Origin: Roseomonas sp.
Lineage (GTDB): Bacteria > Pseudomonadota > Alphaproteobacteria > Acetobacterales > Acetobacteraceae
DNA length: 64,000 bases
Direction of reading: 5' to 3'
Assembly (NCBI GenBank): GCA_020249925.1
Contig: JADCER010000005.1
Coordinates: forward strand, 62,001 to 126,000
Part shown: one piece after another, positions 17,385-26,322 of the stretch
How positions within the stretch are numbered: position 1 is the stretch's first letter
Layout: the number at the start of each line of letters is the position of its first letter
The notes under the pieces: generated by a model
The model's database searches: none
Seen by the model: only the letters and a program-made list of their open reading frames with translations
Told to the model about the DNA's origin: nothing
Program-made: the position numbers and the translations under genes

Positions 17385-18896
17385 ATGCTGATTTCTTGGA
17401 CCAGGCGCTTCGTCAAGCGGGTCTTGATTGTGCTGACGTCGCTGCTGGTGATCCTGATCGCAGCGCGCGCCTGGGATGTCTATCACGGTCCGGAATTGCG
17501 CGCCTGGCATACCAAGGTGCCACCGGAATTGAGCGCGGAGGCTTTGGATGCCGCGGATTGGCGGGGCTTCATGGCGGCCGAAGCGAAAGCCTTTGATTTC
17601 GTCCGCACCAAGATCACGGAACGCCTGCCGCCGGAAGATCGCAGCCCCGCCAATCGCTACGATCCGGCAAGCGCGATCCACCCGGCGCGCTTTGCTCAGG
17701 ATTGGAACCGTTCCATCATTCTGGAACCCAAAGGACCCATGCTTGGCGCTGCGGTGCTGGTGCATGGGCTGACCGATACGCCTTTCAGCATGCGCCATTT
17801 GGCACAGCTTTATGCCGAGGCAGGGTTTTTGGCGATTGTGCCGCGCATGCCTGGGCATGGCACGGTGCCGGCCGGGCTTGCTGATGCCGCCTGGCCGGAA
17901 TGGGCGGCGGCCACGCGGCTTGCGGTCCGGGAAGCGCGCCGCCGCGCGCCAAGCCTGCCGCTGCATCTGGTGGGTTATTCCAATGGCGGGGCGCTGGTTT
18001 TGCGCCATGCGCTGGAAGAGGCCGAATCGGCCAGCACGGCCTTGCCGGATCAGCTTGTGCTGATTGCCCCCATGGTGGGCGTCACACCTTTTGCGCGGTT
18101 TGCGGGCTTGGCTGGCCTGCCGGCGCTGCTGCCGGCCTTTGCGGGCGCGGCCTGGCTTTCCGTGCTGCCGGAATTCAACCCCTTCAAATTCAATTCCTTT
18201 CCGGTGAATGCCGCGCGCCAATCGCATCAATTGACCGTCGAGGTGCAGAACCGCCTGCGCCGATTGGCTGATTCTGGCCGGTTGGATCGTCTGCCACCCG
18301 TGCTGACTTTCCAATCGGTGGTGGATTCCACGGTCAGCACCAGCGCTGTCATCACCGCGCTGCATGCCCGGCTGCCCGCCGGCAAAAGTGAGCTTGTGCT
18401 GTTTGACCTCAATCGTGAGGAACGCTTCGGCCCGCTGCTTTCCCCCGGTGCTGATGGGGCGCTGGCGGCCATCCCCGCCGCGCCGCGCGGCTTTGGCCTG
18501 ACGCTGGTGACCAATCTGGCGGCGGATGGCGCTGCGGTGGAAGCGCGCAGCATGCCGGCGGGCAGCACGGAAGAAGCCCGCAGGGCGCTTGGCCTTGCCT
18601 GGCCACGGGGTCTCTTTTCCCTGTCCCATGTCGCTTTGACCTTTCCGGTGGAAGATGGGCTCTATGGGCTTGCCCCGGCGGCCCATGATGATTTCGGCAT
18701 CAGGCTTGGCGCCATTGCACCGCGCGGGGAAAGTGGTGTCTTGGTCATGAGCCTTGATGCCTTGATGCGCGCATCGTCCAACCCCTTCTTCCCTTACCTG
18801 CGGGAACGGGTAGAAGGCGTCCTTCCCATGCCCGCCGGGACGCCGCGCGCAGCATCGGGACGTGCCGCCGATCCTGCGGCGCGGCCGGCGCGTTAA
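17385..18896 (+). CDS. Membrane-anchored alpha/beta hydrolase
   Basis: A 503-residue protein with one N-terminal membrane segment (about residues 11-28), placing the enzyme on the periplasmic side. The hydrolase core has the oxyanion strand VLVHGLTDTPFSMRHL (125-140) and the nucleophile motif GYSNGG with Ser199. A GGAGGT site 5 bases before the ATG supports the start. It diverges from an AI-2E transporter with only 23 bases between start codons, and is followed by an RND adaptor and pump, so it may share their message. Esterase or lipase activity is likely from the fold; the substrate is unknown. Confidence 0.9.
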   Translation: MLISWTRRFVKRVLIVLTSLLVILIAARAWDVYHGPELRAWHTKVPPELSAEALDAADWRGFMAAEAKAFDFVRTKITERLPPEDRSPANRYDPASAIHPARFAQDWNRSIILEPKGPMLGAAVLVHGLTDTPFSMRHLAQLYAEAGFLAIVPRMPGHGTVPAGLADAAWPEWAAATRLAVREARRRAPSLPLHLVGYSNGGALVLRHALEEAESASTALPDQLVLIAPMVGVTPFARFAGLAGLPALLPAFAGAAWLSVLPEFNPFKFNSFPVNAARQSHQLTVEVQNRLRRLADSGRLDRLPPVLTFQSVVDSTVSTSAVITALHARLPAGKSELVLFDLNREERFGPLLSPGADGALAAIPAAPRGFGLTLVTNLAADGAAVEARSMPAGSTEEARRALGLAWPRGLFSLSHVALTFPVEDGLYGLAPAAHDDFGIRLGAIAPRGESGVLVMSLDALMRASSNPFFPYLRERVEGVLPMPAGTPRAASGRAADPAARPAR

Positions 18897-18931
18897 CTGT
18901 GATGGAAATTTTGGAACCGAAGGGGTCGAGC

Positions 18932-20017
18932 ATGCCCAGAAATCCGGGCCGCCAGGGGCTGCTATGCCTGATCCTGGCCGGCGCCCTTGCCGCTTGTGAC
19001 CAGCCAGCGCCGCCACCCGCGGCCGATCCGCGCCCGGTACGCGTGATCAGCGTGGGTGAGCGTGCCGAGAGCACGGTAGTTACCCTGACCGGCACCATCC
19101 AGGCGGAGACCGAGGTCAATCTGGGTTTCCGCATTGATGGCCGCATGGTGGAACGCCTGGTCAATGTGGGGGATCGGGTTGAAGCCGGGCAGGTGATTGC
19201 GCGGCTTGACCGCACCAATGAGGAAAACAGCCTGCGCGCCGCGCGCGCTGCCCTTGTGGCGGCCGAGGCGCAATTGGTCGAAACCCACGCGAATTACCAC
19301 CGCGCGCGCGAATTGCTGCGTACCGGGTTTGGTACGCGCCAGCGCTATGATCAGGCAGCGCAGCAATTGCAAACCGCGACCAGCGCAGTGGATTCCGCTG
19401 AAGCCCAGGTGAATATCGCGGAAAACCGGCTGGGCTATACGGTGCTGATCGCCGATGCGCCCGGCACCGTCACGGCGCGCGGGGCTGAACCGGGTGAAGT
19501 TGTGGCACCTGGGCGCATGATTGTGCGACTGGCGCGCCAGGATGGGCTGGATGGCGTGTTTGATGTGCCGCCCACGGTCAAGGATCAGGCGCCCGCCGAT
19601 GTGGTTGTCACCGTGGCGCTGACGCTTGACCCGAATATCCGCGCCCAGGGCCGCGTGCGTGAGGTTTCGCCCAGCGCCGATCCGGTGACGGGAACCTTCC
19701 GCGTGCGCATTGGCCTTACCAATCCACCGCCGGCACTCAGGCTTGGGTCAACCGTGACCGGTCGGATGGAGATCTCCAGCGGTGGCGGCTACGCCATTCC
19801 GGCAAGCGCCTTGACGCGCCAGGGTGCCAGCCCGGCGGTTTGGATTGTGGATCAGGCATCGCGCAGCGTCGCACTCAGGCCCGTTGAGGTGCTGCGCCAT
19901 GATCCGGCGCGGGTGGTGGTGAGTTCCGGCCTGGCGCGCGGCGATGTTGTCGTGACCGCGGGCGTGCAGGCGCTGCGCCCCGGGCAAAAGGTGCGCTTGC
20001 TGGAAGCCGTGCAGTGA
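18932..20017 (+). CDS. RND efflux periplasmic adaptor lipoprotein (HlyD/MexA family)
   Basis: A 361-residue membrane-fusion protein. The ATG at 18932 is preferred because it leads directly into a lipoprotein signal ending LAGALAAC (Cys22), giving an inner-membrane-anchored adaptor. The order is lipoyl half-motif (about 55-90, GDRVEAGQVIARLD), a helical hairpin (95-150), second lipoyl half, beta-barrel and membrane-proximal domain (GLARGDVVVTAGVQALRPGQKV near the end). It links the pump to an outer-membrane duct. Its stop overlaps the GTG start of the pump (GTGA), so expression is coupled. No TolC-like gene is nearby. Confidence 0.95.
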   Translation: MPRNPGRQGLLCLILAGALAACDQPAPPPAADPRPVRVISVGERAESTVVTLTGTIQAETEVNLGFRIDGRMVERLVNVGDRVEAGQVIARLDRTNEENSLRAARAALVAAEAQLVETHANYHRARELLRTGFGTRQRYDQAAQQLQTATSAVDSAEAQVNIAENRLGYTVLIADAPGTVTARGAEPGEVVAPGRMIVRLARQDGLDGVFDVPPTVKDQAPADVVVTVALTLDPNIRAQGRVREVSPSADPVTGTFRVRIGLTNPPPALRLGSTVTGRMEISSGGGYAIPASALTRQGASPAVWIVDQASRSVALRPVEVLRHDPARVVVSSGLARGDVVVTAGVQALRPGQKVRLLEAVQ

Positions 20018-23000
20018 TCGGCCCCAATCTTTCCGAATGGTCCATCAAGCGGCCGCAGCTTGTTGTCTATTTCATGCTGGTGGCGGTGATTGCCGGCGCG
20101 CTGGTGTTCATGCGGCTTGGCCGCAATGAAGACCCTGCCTTCACCTTCCGCACCATGGTGGTGCAGGCCGCCTGGCCCGGCGCGACCATTGAGGAAACCC
20201 TGCTGCAAGTGACCGAGCGGCTGGAACGCACGCTGCAGGAAACGCCCAATCTGGATCGGCTGCGCAGCTATACCATCGCCGGGCAAACCACGATCTTTGT
20301 TGAACTGAAAGGCGCAACGCCGCCCGCCGTGGTGCCGGATATGTGGTATGAGGTGAGGAAGCGCATCGGCGACATGCGCCATACCCTGCCACAGGGTGTG
20401 ATCGGCCCCGGCTTCGATGATGATTTCGGCGATACTTTCGGCATCATCTTCGGCTTCACGGCCGATGGCTTTGGCCATCGTGAATTGCGCGACCAGGTGG
20501 AAGCGGTGCGATCCCGCCTGCTCCGCGTGCCGGATGTCACGAAAATCGAAATCCTGGGCGCGCAGGATGAGGTGGTGTTCATTGAATTCTCGCTGGAAAG
20601 ATTGGCCGGGCTTGGGCTGAATTACCCGGCGCTGATCGCGGCCCTTCAGGCGCAGAATGCCGTGCGCCCGGCGGGTGTGGTGCAGACCGGGCTAGAGCGA
20701 TTATCGCTGCGCGTTTCAGGCGCTTTCCAGAATGAGGCTGATCTGGCGAGCGTATCCTTCCTGGCCGGGGATCGGCTGGTGCGGCTCACGGATATTGCCG
20801 AAATCCGCCGCGGCTTCACCGATCCGCCGCAGCCGATGTTCCGCGTGAATGGCCGGCCCGCCATTGGCCTTGCGGTAGCGATGCGCGATGGCGGCGATAT
20901 TCTGGCGCTGGGTGACAATTTGCGGCGCGAAATGCGCAAGATTGAGCGCGATTTGCCGATTGGGATCGAACCCTTCCTGGTGGCCGATCAGGCAAAAACG
21001 GTGGATAGCGCCATTGGTGATTTTACCGAAAGCCTCTGGCAGGCCATCCTGATCATCATGGGCGTAAGTTTTGTCGCCCTTGGCGTGCGCGCGGGCGCGG
21101 TGGTGGCTCTTTCCATCCCGCTCACGCTGGCCATTGTCTTTCCGCTCATGATGCTGGCCGGGATTGATCTGCAGCGCATTTCGCTCGGCGCGCTGATCAT
21201 CGCGCTGACCTTGCTGGTTGATGATGCGATGACGACGATTGACGCCATGATCCGGCGGCTTTCTGTTGGTGATCGCAAGGATCAGGCAGCAACCTTCGCC
21301 TATCGCACCCTGGCAGCACCCATGCTGACCGGCACGCTGGTGACCATTGCCGGCTTTTTGCCCATTGGCTTCGCGGCGAGCTCGGCGGGCGAATACACCT
21401 TTTCCATCTTCGCGGTGGTGGGCATTGCGCTGGTGGTTTCCTGGTTTGTCGCGGTGGTCTTCGCGCCGCTGCTTGGCATGGCGATCCTGAAGGCGCCAAA
21501 GCTTGCAACGGGCGGGGAAGCGCCGGCGCCGGGGCGTATCCTGCAAGGCTATGCTGGATTTTTGCGCTTCGCCATCCGCTTTCGTTGGGTCACTATTGCC
21601 GCTGCGGTGGTGGCCTTTGTGATCGCGCTTTTTGCCTTGCGTTTCGTGCCCCAGCAATTCTTCCCATCATCGGATCGGCCTGAATTGGTGGTGGATCTGA
21701 CGCTGCCGCAAAATGCCTCCATCCACGCTGCCGAAACCGCCATGGAAAGGCTGGATGCGGCCTTCGCCAAGGACCCCGATATTGCGCATTGGAGCAGCTA
21801 TGTCGGGCGCGGGGCGATCCGCTTCTACCTGCCGCTCAATGTGCAATTGCCCAATCCCTTCTTCGCCCAGGCCGTGGTGGTGGCGAAGGATCTGGAAGCG
21901 CGCAAGCGCCTGCAACCGCGCATCGAAGCGCTGCTGGCCGAGCAATTCCCGGCAGCGATTTCACGCGTGGCGCCGCTGGAACTTGGCCCGCCCGTGGGCT
22001 GGCCCATTCAATACCGCGTGCTGGGCCCCGATATTGAAGGCATCCGCAGCATTGCAAAGGAATTGGCGCAAGTGGTTGCGACCAGCGGCGGGGTACGCAG
22101 CCCAAGCTTCGACTGGATCGAACCTTCGCGGCAATTGCGCATTCAAGTGGATCAGGACCAGGCCCGCCAGCTTGGGCTTTCCTCTGCCGCCATTGCCGCC
22201 ACCTTGAATTCCGTCATTACCGGTAGCGTCATTACGCAAATCCGCGATGACATCTATCTGGTCAATGTGCTGGCGCGCGCGACGGCGAGTGAGAGGCTAT
22301 CGCTTGACACGCTGCAAACCATGCAGGTGCCGATCCCGGGCGGGCGTTCGGTCGCGCTTGGGCAATTCGCGACCATTTCCTACGGCCAGGAATATCCACT
22401 GGTCTGGCGGCGGGATCGGGTTTTGTCGCTGACGGTGCAGGCTGATGTGCGCCCCGGCATACTGCCGGAACGTGTGGTGAGCGAACTCGCCCCCCGCATT
22501 GCGGAGCTGCAAGCAAAGCTGCCCGCGGGATATGCCATCGAAACCGGCGGCATTGCCGAAGAAAGCGAAAAAAGCCGCGCTTCCGTCATGGCTGTTGTGC
22601 CCATCATGATCGTGGTCATGCTGACCGTGCTGATGTTCCAATTGCAGAGCTTCGCACGGCTTGGTCTGGTCGTGGCCATCCTCCCCTTGGGCCTCATCGG
22701 CGTGGTGGCATCCTTGCTGATGTTTGGCAGGCCGCTTGGCTTTGTCGCCATCCTGGGCATCCTTGCTTTGCTTGGCATGATTGCGAAGAATGCCGTGATC
22801 CTGATTGTGCAGATCGAAGAAGACCGCGCCTCTGGCCTTGCGCTGCGGGATGCGGTGGTGGCATCCGCCACGTCACGCCTGCGGCCGATGATGTTGACCG
22901 CGCTTTCCACCGTGTTGGGGCTGATCCCGATTGCGCCCACGGTATTCTGGGGGCCGATGGCCTTCGCCATTATGGGCGGGCTTTTGGTGGCAACGCTACT

Positions 23001-23067
23001 GACGCTGATCGTGTTGCCGGCGCTTTATGTGATTGTACTGGAAAGGCGGGCGGATCGCGCGGCGTAG
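20014..23067 (+). CDS. RND efflux pump inner-membrane subunit (HAE/AcrB superfamily)
   Basis: A 1017-residue proton-driven exporter with 12 expected membrane helices and two large periplasmic loops. Proton-relay acids are Asp403-Asp404 in LVDDAMTTID (helix 4), and the matching lysine is Lys925 in GMIAKNAVIL (helix 10), as in AcrB. It starts with GTG overlapping the adaptor stop. The length is close to the family norm. The TAG stop (23065-23067) is the first three bases of a 104-bp palindromic repeat, so its C-terminus may have been set by that element. The outer-membrane channel must be encoded elsewhere. The exported compound is not predictable. Confidence 0.96.
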   Translation: MIGPNLSEWSIKRPQLVVYFMLVAVIAGALVFMRLGRNEDPAFTFRTMVVQAAWPGATIEETLLQVTERLERTLQETPNLDRLRSYTIAGQTTIFVELKGATPPAVVPDMWYEVRKRIGDMRHTLPQGVIGPGFDDDFGDTFGIIFGFTADGFGHRELRDQVEAVRSRLLRVPDVTKIEILGAQDEVVFIEFSLERLAGLGLNYPALIAALQAQNAVRPAGVVQTGLERLSLRVSGAFQNEADLASVSFLAGDRLVRLTDIAEIRRGFTDPPQPMFRVNGRPAIGLAVAMRDGGDILALGDNLRREMRKIERDLPIGIEPFLVADQAKTVDSAIGDFTESLWQAILIIMGVSFVALGVRAGAVVALSIPLTLAIVFPLMMLAGIDLQRISLGALIIALTLLVDDAMTTIDAMIRRLSVGDRKDQAATFAYRTLAAPMLTGTLVTIAGFLPIGFAASSAGEYTFSIFAVVGIALVVSWFVAVVFAPLLGMAILKAPKLATGGEAPAPGRILQGYAGFLRFAIRFRWVTIAAAVVAFVIALFALRFVPQQFFPSSDRPELVVDLTLPQNASIHAAETAMERLDAAFAKDPDIAHWSSYVGRGAIRFYLPLNVQLPNPFFAQAVVVAKDLEARKRLQPRIEALLAEQFPAAISRVAPLELGPPVGWPIQYRVLGPDIEGIRSIAKELAQVVATSGGVRSPSFDWIEPSRQLRIQVDQDQARQLGLSSAAIAATLNSVITGSVITQIRDDIYLVNVLARATASERLSLDTLQTMQVPIPGGRSVALGQFATISYGQEYPLVWRRDRVLSLTVQADVRPGILPERVVSELAPRIAELQAKLPAGYAIETGGIAEESEKSRASVMAVVPIMIVVMLTVLMFQLQSFARLGLVVAILPLGLIGVVASLLMFGRPLGFVAILGILALLGMIAKNAVILIVQIEEDRASGLALRDAVVASATSRLRPMMLTALSTVLGLIPIAPTVFWGPMAFAIMGGLLVATLLTLIVLPALYVIVLERRADRAA

Positions 23068-23168
23068 AGCATTTTCAAGCCAAGTGGACTCACTTGGCGA
23101 CTCGGAAAATGCGACCAAACAAAAGTTTGGATCGGGTCCAGTACGCGAAGGTGAACGGAACCGATCTA
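23065..23168. repeat. 104-bp palindromic element spanning stop codon to stop codon (copy C)
   Basis: The element begins TAGAGCATTTTC and ends CCGATCTA. It folds into three hairpins: GCATTTTC/GAAAATGC (23069-23076 with 23105-23112) enclosing GCCAAGTG/CACTTGGC (23079-23086 with 23091-23098); CCAAAC/GTTTGG (23115-23130, AAAA loop); and GATCGG/CCGATC (23130-23135 with 23161-23166). Its first three bases are the stop codon of the RND pump and its last three, read on the minus strand, are the stop of the convergent AraC gene. It has the same length and the same TAGAGCAT start as the element at 42591. It may also act as a two-way terminator. Confidence 0.85.
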
Positions 23169-24191
23169 ATAACTGCCGCGCAGCGCTGCGGTCAGCCCAG
23201 GTGCCCCCTCGGTCGCTTGCCATTGGCGGCGCGTCAGCACCTCGCTCGGCGTGCAGCCAAATTCGCGGCGAAAGGCACGGGTGAAGCTGGATGGATCATA
23301 GAACCCAACCGCCTCACCAATGCGGCTCACGGAAGCCGGGCCATCGGCGCGCATCAGGTCTCGGTAGGCCTGGCGCAGCCGGCGCTGCTGAATAACCCGC
23401 GCGATTCCGCCAATCGGCGCGAAGCAGCGATAAAGCTCTGAGCGTGAAATGCCCGAACGTTTGACGAGCATGGCGGGCGAAAGCTCAGCCTCGCCCAGCG
23501 CCGCATCCACCAGCGCAATCACGCGTGCACGGCGCGCGGCTTCAAGCTGTTGGCGTGTGGATGCCGGGCGTGTTTCCAAACCCATCAGGCAGGCGGACAG
23601 CATGGAAGACAAGGCCGCTTCCAGCCGCGGCGCATCTTCTCCGCTGATTTCATCGGCGGAAGCGACGATACGCGGCAGCATGCCCCCAAGCATGCGCGCC
23701 GCCGAGCTGCTGAGCGCCAAGGCGCGACCGGTCGCGAAAACCGGGGCGAGTTGCGGCAGGTTTTCGGGTTGGATCAGCACGCCGCACCAATGCCCACCAA
23801 GCTTGCGCAGCCCAAAGCCATGCGACAGCGCGCCGAGGAGCAATTCCTTGGGCTGGCCATCCGCTTCGGCAAGGCGGAGCGCCAGCAGCCAATGATCCAA
23901 ACCGTCGCGCAACCCCTCGCTCCGCGCGCGGCGATAATCGGCAGCATCGGCCTGGAATTTCAGCAATACATGCCGGCCAAGCCTGCGCAGTTCAGCCTGC
24001 CCGGAAAAACCCGTGGCGCCTGCACGTGGCGTGCTGACATGCACAACCGGTTCCCAAAAGGCGCGCCAGACATCAAAGCGGATCGCCGCCGGCAGGTCGC
24101 GCGTATCTACCGCGAAACGGCCGATCGGTGGGGTATTTGCGCCAGCGCGCGGTGCCGGACGTCCCAAAACCACTGTTCCTGCCTGGGGCAA
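23166..24191 (-). CDS. AraC family transcriptional regulator, paralogue
   Basis: A 341-residue regulator, apparently starting at TTG 24191, which has AGAGAGG 5 bases upstream; no in-frame ATG lies nearby. The sensor domain covers about residues 20-230, and the HTH pair lies near 245-330, with LVKRSGISRSELYRCFA and IGEAVGFYDPSSFTRAFRREFG. The similar motifs and layout indicate paralogy with the AraC protein at 13808-14905. Its TAG stop is supplied by the end of the palindromic element. It is convergent with the RND pump and may regulate it, but no operator was recognised. Confidence 0.9.
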   Translation of the reverse strand: MPQAGTVVLGRPAPRAGANTPPIGRFAVDTRDLPAAIRFDVWRAFWEPVVHVSTPRAGATGFSGQAELRRLGRHVLLKFQADAADYRRARSEGLRDGLDHWLLALRLAEADGQPKELLLGALSHGFGLRKLGGHWCGVLIQPENLPQLAPVFATGRALALSSSAARMLGGMLPRIVASADEISGEDAPRLEAALSSMLSACLMGLETRPASTRQQLEAARRARVIALVDAALGEAELSPAMLVKRSGISRSELYRCFAPIGGIARVIQQRRLRQAYRDLMRADGPASVSRIGEAVGFYDPSSFTRAFRREFGCTPSEVLTRRQWQATEGAPGLTAALRGSY

Positions 24192-24565
24192 AGCGGCCTC
24201 TCTCCCACCCGATACTCTGGGCTTTTTATCTCTCGGCCCCGTGTAATGCCAGCAACATCCGACAGGCTGGGGATAAGGCGCCTAGCATGGGGACGCAACG
24301 CTGATCGCCTGCCGCTGCTGCGCCCGCTAATGCTATGCCAAGCTTGAATCGAAATCTTCATGATTGCCGCCCCTGAACAGCCCTTGCCCTTGCGGGCGAC
24401 TGCATGTGATAGAGAATCTTCAGGCGCGGTCATTCGGACCTGATTGAGACAAGGCGCAAGGTGGTGCCATGGGCCATCACCGCCTGTCCTTGATCAGTCC
24501 CGGCATGCGTGCCCTGGCCCGCGGCATGTCGGATTCCGCCCGGGCCAGAAGCTAGGAACAGAATA
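24192..24565. other. Intergenic region between AraC paralogue and DUF1269 gene
   Basis: About 370 bases between divergent genes. A 28-codon open frame (24469-24555) with a fair ribosome-binding site ends 10 bases before the next ATG, but it lacks other support. I see no RNA gene or clear promoter hexamers. Confidence 0.5.
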
Positions 24566-25060
24566 ATGGCTGATCTTCTTGTTATCTCCTTCCCGACCGA
24601 AGCGCAGGCTGAAGAAGCGCGCACGCGTGTTGCCTCCATGCAGCGCGAATACCTGATTGAACTTGGTGATGCCGTGGTGGCACTCCGCAAGCCCGATGGC
24701 AGCATCAAGCTGAATCAGACCTTTCACCCGACAGCCGCCGGTGCGGCGGGCGGGGCGCTTTGGGGGTCCTTGATTGGGCTGTTGTTCCTCAACCCGCTCG
24801 CGGGCGCGGCAGTGGGGGCCGCGGCTGGCGCGGTTTCAGGTCGGCTTACCGATGTTGGCATCAATGACAACTTCATGAAGGAAGTCGCGCAGAGCCTTCA
24901 GGACGGTGAGGCGGCGCTGTTTCTGCTGATCCGGAAAATGACCGCCGAGCGCGTGATGGAAGGGCTGCAAGGCATGGGCGGCAAGATCATGCGCACATCC
25001 TTCGATGAAACCAAGGAAGCTACGCTGCGTGAAGCCTTGGCTGGAGCATCCGGCGGATGA
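24566..25060 (+). CDS. DUF1269 family membrane protein
   Basis: A 164-residue protein. The ATG at 24566 leads directly into the family's N-terminal segment MADLLVISFPTEAQAEEAR. A glycine/alanine-rich hydrophobic stretch, about residues 57-90 (AAGAAGGALWGSLIGLLF and then GAAVGAAAGAVSG), is the predicted membrane hairpin. The C-terminal half, with DGEAALFLLIRKMTAERV, is cytosolic. Members are often stress- or membrane-associated, but no biochemical function is established. The patatin lipoprotein gene starts 28 bases downstream on the same strand and may be co-transcribed. Confidence 0.88.
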   Translation: MADLLVISFPTEAQAEEARTRVASMQREYLIELGDAVVALRKPDGSIKLNQTFHPTAAGAAGGALWGSLIGLLFLNPLAGAAVGAAAGAVSGRLTDVGINDNFMKEVAQSLQDGEAALFLLIRKMTAERVMEGLQGMGGKIMRTSFDETKEATLREALAGASGG

Positions 25061-25088
25061 TGCCCATGGGCAGGGTGCGGTGCCGCGC

Positions 25089-26312
25089 ATGAGGGCCAGC
25101 TTAGCGCTCCGTGCCGCCGCGGCCTGCCTGCTGCTGGCCTTTTTGGCAGGCTGCGCCAGCATCGCGCGCCTGCCGGCACCGCCAGCAGAACAGGTGACAA
25201 ATATTGATGTCCTGGGCGTGCCTGATTCCCGCTTCTGGGCCGATGGTGATCCCGCCCCGATTATTGCCTATTACGATCGCGTGTTGCGGCGCCGACTAAG
25301 TGCCCTGCCGTCTGGGCGCGGTGGGCGCGTGGCGCCGGGTCATTTCCTCGCACTCTCGGGCGGCGCTGATGATGGCGCTTTTGGCGCGGGCGTGCTGGTG
25401 GGCTGGACCGAAACCGGCCAAAGGCCGGAATTCGACCTGGTCACGGGCATTTCCGCCGGCGCGCTGATTGCGCCCTTTGCGTTTTTGGGGCCAGCCTATG
25501 ATCCGCCGCTGCGTTCCCTGTTCACCGAAATCGCACAGAGTGACGTGGTGCAAATCGGTCAGCTTGCGCTGGCGGTACTGTTCCGCGAAGCGGTCGCCGA
25601 TACCACGCCGCTCGCCCGGCTGATCGAACGCCACGCGGATGAGGCGATGTTACAGGCCATTGCTGCTGAATATCAGCGCGGGCGGTTATTGCTGATCGGC
25701 ACTGTCAATCTGGACGTCGGGCGCCCGGCGGTCTGGAATATTGGCGCGATCGCTTCAAGCGGCCATCCGGACGCCTTGCGGCTTTTCCGACGTATTCTGT
25801 TGGCCTCTGCCTCCATCCCCGGCGCCTTTCCGCCCGTGATGATTGATGTTGACGTGGCTGGGCAGCGCTTTCAGGAAATGCATGTGGATGGCGGCGCGGC
25901 GATGCAGGTTTTCCTTTATCCGGCACGGTTCCGCCCGCGCGCTTTGGCAGGCCGCGCCGGGCAGCAACGCGAAACCACGGCCTGGGTCATCCGCAATGGC
26001 CGCGTGGATGTGGCGATTACGGACCCACCGGGTGGCATCTTCAGCATTGCGCGCCGGTCAGCGCAAACGCTGCTGCATTTCTCTTCCATCAATGATCTGG
26101 ATCGGATTTATCTGACCACCTATCGCGACCGCATCGGCTTTCGCCTGCAAAGCATCGGAGAGGATTTCGATACGCCGCGGCCCAGATTTTTTGATAATGG
26201 CTATATGCGCGCGCTGTTTGCCTATGGTGAGGCACGAGGCCGCAACATGGCAAGCTGGATGACAGCGCCGCCCCCGGTTGGCTTGGTTTCCGCCCCACCG
26301 CCTGGGCCGTGA
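25089..26312 (+). CDS. Patatin-like phospholipase lipoprotein
   Basis: A 407-residue exported lipoprotein. The ATG at 25089 is chosen because it gives a clean lipoprotein signal ending AFLAGC (Cys22). The patatin core has LALSGGADDGAFGAGVLVGW (87-106), nucleophile Ser122 in GISAG and Asp267 in DGG (267-269). The oxyanion loop reads GGADDG rather than the usual GGGxRG. The location would be the outer or inner membrane facing the periplasm, unlike the cytosolic patatin at 15306. The gene upstream encodes a DUF1269 protein; the convergent gene encodes a DUF155 protein. Lipid acyl hydrolase activity is inferred from the family. Confidence 0.92.
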   Translation: MRASLALRAAAACLLLAFLAGCASIARLPAPPAEQVTNIDVLGVPDSRFWADGDPAPIIAYYDRVLRRRLSALPSGRGGRVAPGHFLALSGGADDGAFGAGVLVGWTETGQRPEFDLVTGISAGALIAPFAFLGPAYDPPLRSLFTEIAQSDVVQIGQLALAVLFREAVADTTPLARLIERHADEAMLQAIAAEYQRGRLLLIGTVNLDVGRPAVWNIGAIASSGHPDALRLFRRILLASASIPGAFPPVMIDVDVAGQRFQEMHVDGGAAMQVFLYPARFRPRALAGRAGQQRETTAWVIRNGRVDVAITDPPGGIFSIARRSAQTLLHFSSINDLDRIYLTTYRDRIGFRLQSIGEDFDTPRPRFFDNGYMRALFAYGEARGRNMASWMTAPPPVGLVSAPPPGP

Positions 26313-26322
26313 CGCAAGGTCT

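Noticed and set aside
16174-17391. 405-codon plus-strand frame opposite the first AI-2E transporter
   Set aside because: Low-complexity Gln/Arg/His-rich translation from antisense of a membrane protein gene; not a real protein.
17358-19016. 552-codon minus-strand frame opposite the alpha/beta hydrolase
   Set aside because: Despite its length it is the mirror of a well supported gene, with His/Arg/Gln-rich composition and no domain pattern.
24469-24555. 28-codon frame ending 10 bases before the DUF1269 gene, with AAGGTGG upstream
   Set aside because: It could be a leader peptide, but there is no run of regulatory codons, no attenuator hairpin and no conservation evidence. The signal is too weak to annotate.
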